From positions 1-6,481 of the forward strand of contig JBJOGJ010000221.1 of assembly GCA_046048295.1 (NCBI GenBank): a stretch of DNA of 6,481 nt. The letters are read 5' to 3'. Within the stretch, counting starts at the first letter, position 1; each line of letters begins with the position of its first letter. This document shows, piece by piece, positions 5,002 through 6,481 of the stretch. This DNA is from CBDCWA01 sp046048295. Lineage in GTDB: Bacteria > Pseudomonadota > Alphaproteobacteria > Rhizobiales > Hyphomicrobiaceae. The notes below the pieces were generated by a model. That model saw nothing but the letters and a program-made list of their open reading frames with translations, was not told the origin of the DNA and ran no database searches. The position numbers and the translations under genes were made by a program.

Positions 5002-6481
5002 TGGCGCTTCTTTCCCCCCGGCCCGTCACGCCGTGGTCTGCTGTTCTTCGGCCTTGCATCCTGAACCGGCCTGTCGCGTCCACGCCGCTTCTGATCGTCG
5101 GGAGCCACTACTGCCGCATCTGCCTTCACATTCTTCCGCACCCAGCGCCCGCCGCGGCGAACGAGCCGGGATTTCGATTCTTCCTTGTAGCGGTCGACGG
5201 CGGCACGCGGCGCCGCCAGCTTGTTGCGCGACGATCGTGCAGAGGCTTTGTCAGCTTCTGTTGTGCGGGATGCGGCAGGCTCACCGCTGCGCCGAACAGG
5301 GCCGCGGCGCTCGGAGCCTGGATCCTCATCCTCGGAATCCAGCCCCAAATCGGCGGCGACCTTGGGGCCCAGTTGTTCCGCCAGCACCCGTCGCTTAACC
5401 TGCTCGACGTCGCCAGGCTTCAGCTCCCGTAGTTGAAACGGGCCGTAGGAAACGCGGATCAAACGGCCGACCTCCAGGCCCAGATGCTGCAGGATACGGC
5501 GCACTTCGCGGTTCTTGCCCTCCCTCAGCCCGACCGTCAGCCACAAGTTGCTGCCACCACTATCGTTAAGCGTTGCCTCGACCGGCCCATAGACCACGCC
5601 TTCGATTTCGACGCCGTCCTTCAGCGCATCGAGCTGTTGCTGCGTCACCGTCCCGCGAGCCCGGACCCGGTAGCGGCGGAGGAGACCGGTTGCCGGCAGT
5701 TCCAGATGGCGTGCAAGCGCTCCACTGGTCGTCAGCAACAACAAGCCTTCCGTGTTGAAGTCCAAACGCCCGACTGAAATGACGCGCCCCATCCACGGCG
5801 GCAGTGCCTCGAAAACGGTCGGCCGACCCTCGGGATCCTTATGCGTCGTCACACGCCCCTTCGGCTTGTGATACCGCCAGAGCGTGATCTCACGGGCATC
5901 CGGCAGCGGCTGATCGTCGACGAGTACCTTGTCATCGGCCTTCACGGTGAAAGCGGGCGTCTCCAACGTCTTGCCATTGACCTTCACCCGGCCTTCGGCA
6001 ATCCAGCGCTCCGCATCGCGTCGCGAACATAAACCGGCACGGGAGATCACCTTGGCGATGCGCAGGTCGTCGCGCTCACCCGTAGAAGGGGCCGGACGTG
6101 CGGGACGCGCATCGCGTGGCCCGGAACGCTCGGAACGTCGCCCATCTACGGCTGGCTTTTTCCTGTCACCCCCAAATCCCTTCCGCGGCGTGGTTGACGC
6201 ATCACGACGTTCACCGCGGAAGCCTTCCCGGTCCTTCCGGAACGAACCGCGCTTGTCGCCGGCCTCACCGCCCGACGCGTCCCGCCGGCCCCCGCGGAAG
6301 CCTTCCCGGTCCTTCCGGAACGAACCGCCCTTGTCGCCGGCCTCACCGCCCGACGCGTCCCGCCGGCCGCCGCCGAAGCCTTCCCGACCCTTCCGGAACG
6401 AACCGCCCTTGTGGCCGGCCTCACCGCCCGACGCGTCCCGCCGGCCGCCGCGGAAGCCTTCCCGGTCCTTCCGGAACGAAC
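4998..6481 (-). CDS. rluB: RsuA/RluB-family rRNA pseudouridine synthase with repetitive N-terminal arm and basic C-terminal tail (5' end outside window)
   Basis: Isomerises a specific uridine to pseudouridine in ribosomal RNA, probably 23S (RluB type). 493 residues lie in the window and the frame stays open to the edge, so the protein is longer. Order, counted from the window edge: 26-residue tandem repeats (1 to about 95); a Pro/Arg/Lys linker; an S4 RNA-binding domain (about 141-190: RIAKVISRAGLCSRRDAERW, GRVKVNGK); the catalytic domain with KPKGRVTTHKDPEGRPTVFE, the active-site Asp in GRLDFNTEGLLLL (about residue 240, codon 5762-5760), RRYRVRARG, and LREGKNREVRRILQHLG; then a roughly 120-residue tail rich in R, K, A, S and G. 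E. coli RluB is far shorter (about 290 aa), so both arms are additions. A GTG at 6050 lies inside the S4 domain and cannot be the start. The rluB name is tentative: the family also includes RsuA, RluE and RluF. It overlaps rsmD by 4 bases (ATGA). Confidence 0.88.
   Translation of the reverse strand, partial: SFRKDREGFRGGRRDASGGEAGHKGGSFRKGREGFGGGRRDASGGEAGDKGGSFRKDREGFRGGRRDASGGEAGDKRGSFRKDREGFRGERRDASTTPRKGFGGDRKKPAVDGRRSERSGPRDARPARPAPSTGERDDLRIAKVISRAGLCSRRDAERWIAEGRVKVNGKTLETPAFTVKADDKVLVDDQPLPDAREITLWRYHKPKGRVTTHKDPEGRPTVFEALPPWMGRVISVGRLDFNTEGLLLLTTSGALARHLELPATGLLRRYRVRARGTVTQQQLDALKDGVEIEGVVYGPVEATLNDSGGSNLWLTVGLREGKNREVRRILQHLGLEVGRLIRVSYGPFQLRELKPGDVEQVKRRVLAEQLGPKVAADLGLDSEDEDPGSERRGPVRRSGEPAASRTTEADKASARSSRNKLAAPRAAVDRYKEESKSRLVRRGGRWVRKNVKADAAVVAPDDQKRRGRDRPVQDARPKNSRPRRDGPGGKKRQ
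6168..6481 (-). repeat. 78-bp in-frame tandem repeats in the pseudouridine synthase gene
   Basis: On the minus strand, three full 78-bp units (6479-6402, 6401-6324, 6323-6246) are followed by a degenerate fourth (from 6245, diverging after about 50 bp). CCTTCCGG recurs at 6233, 6311, 6389 and 6467, exactly 78 bases apart. Each unit encodes 26 residues of the type SFRKDREGFRGGRRDAS plus GGEAGDKGG. By eye, unit 3 differs from unit 1 at 3 of 78 bases, and unit 2 differs from unit 1 at 4. Unit length is a multiple of three, so gain or loss of units keeps the frame. The array runs off the window, so its copy number is unknown. Confidence 0.93.

Noticed and set aside
5001..5432. 143-codon + strand frame opposite the pseudouridine synthase C-terminal tail
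   Set aside because: It is antisense to the low-complexity basic tail. The coding strand is fixed by continuity with the S4 and catalytic domains and by the ATGA junction.
6048..6050. GTG at 6050 as the start of the pseudouridine synthase
   Set aside because: It falls within the conserved start of the S4 domain (IAKVISRAGLCSRR), and the frame continues open and coding-like to the window edge.
6146..6424. 92-codon - strand frame with internal repeats over the 78-bp array
   Set aside because: It is the same tandem array read in a different frame. The frame continuous with the pseudouridine synthase S4 domain is open through the whole array and explains it.
6168..6481. CRISPR-like array
   Set aside because: The repeats are directly adjacent with no spacers, are protein-coding, and the period is a multiple of three.

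Overview
The window is GC-rich and densely coded. It looks like the chromosome of an alphaproteobacterium, most likely a member of the Rhizobiales (Rhizobium/Sinorhizobium-like). This rests on the high-GC codon bias, the GldG-like plus DUF4340 export pair, and a pseudouridine synthase with long basic, low-complexity arms directly upstream of rsmD. The taxon is inferred from style and gene content, not from a marker gene.

Region 1 (1-1674, + strand) is the 3' end of an ABC-export operon. It holds the C-terminal 197 residues of a GldG-family auxiliary protein (periplasmic domain, coiled coil, C-terminal membrane anchor), then a complete DUF4340 protein with an N-terminal membrane anchor and its own strong Shine-Dalgarno. 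The ATPase and permease expected for such a system would lie upstream, outside the window. Region 2 (1756-3075, - strand) is a complete FAD-dependent amine/amino-acid oxidoreductase of the DAO family, resembling PuuB/OrdL. It converges on the DUF4340 gene. Region 3 (3076-3217) is a 142-bp divergent intergenic region carrying two short palindromes and the ribosome-binding sites of both flanking genes. Region 4 (3218-4453, + strand) is a FemAB/BioF2-like GNAT acyltransferase. Region 5 (4429-6481, - strand) is an rRNA-modification pair: an RsuA/RluB-family pseudouridine synthase whose 5' end is off the window, and rsmD (16S rRNA m2G966 methyltransferase), joined by an ATGA stop/start overlap. The 3' end of rsmD overlaps the 3' end of the GNAT gene by 25 bp on the opposite strand.

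The least ordinary feature is the pseudouridine synthase. Its N-terminal arm is built from nearly identical 78-bp (26-residue) tandem repeats rich in Gly and Arg, running off the window end. It also has a long, lysine/arginine-rich C-terminal tail. The rest is mostly ordinary chromosomal content. I found no RNA gene, insertion sequence, CRISPR array or clear rho-independent terminator, and nothing that convincingly forms a new defence or mobile system.
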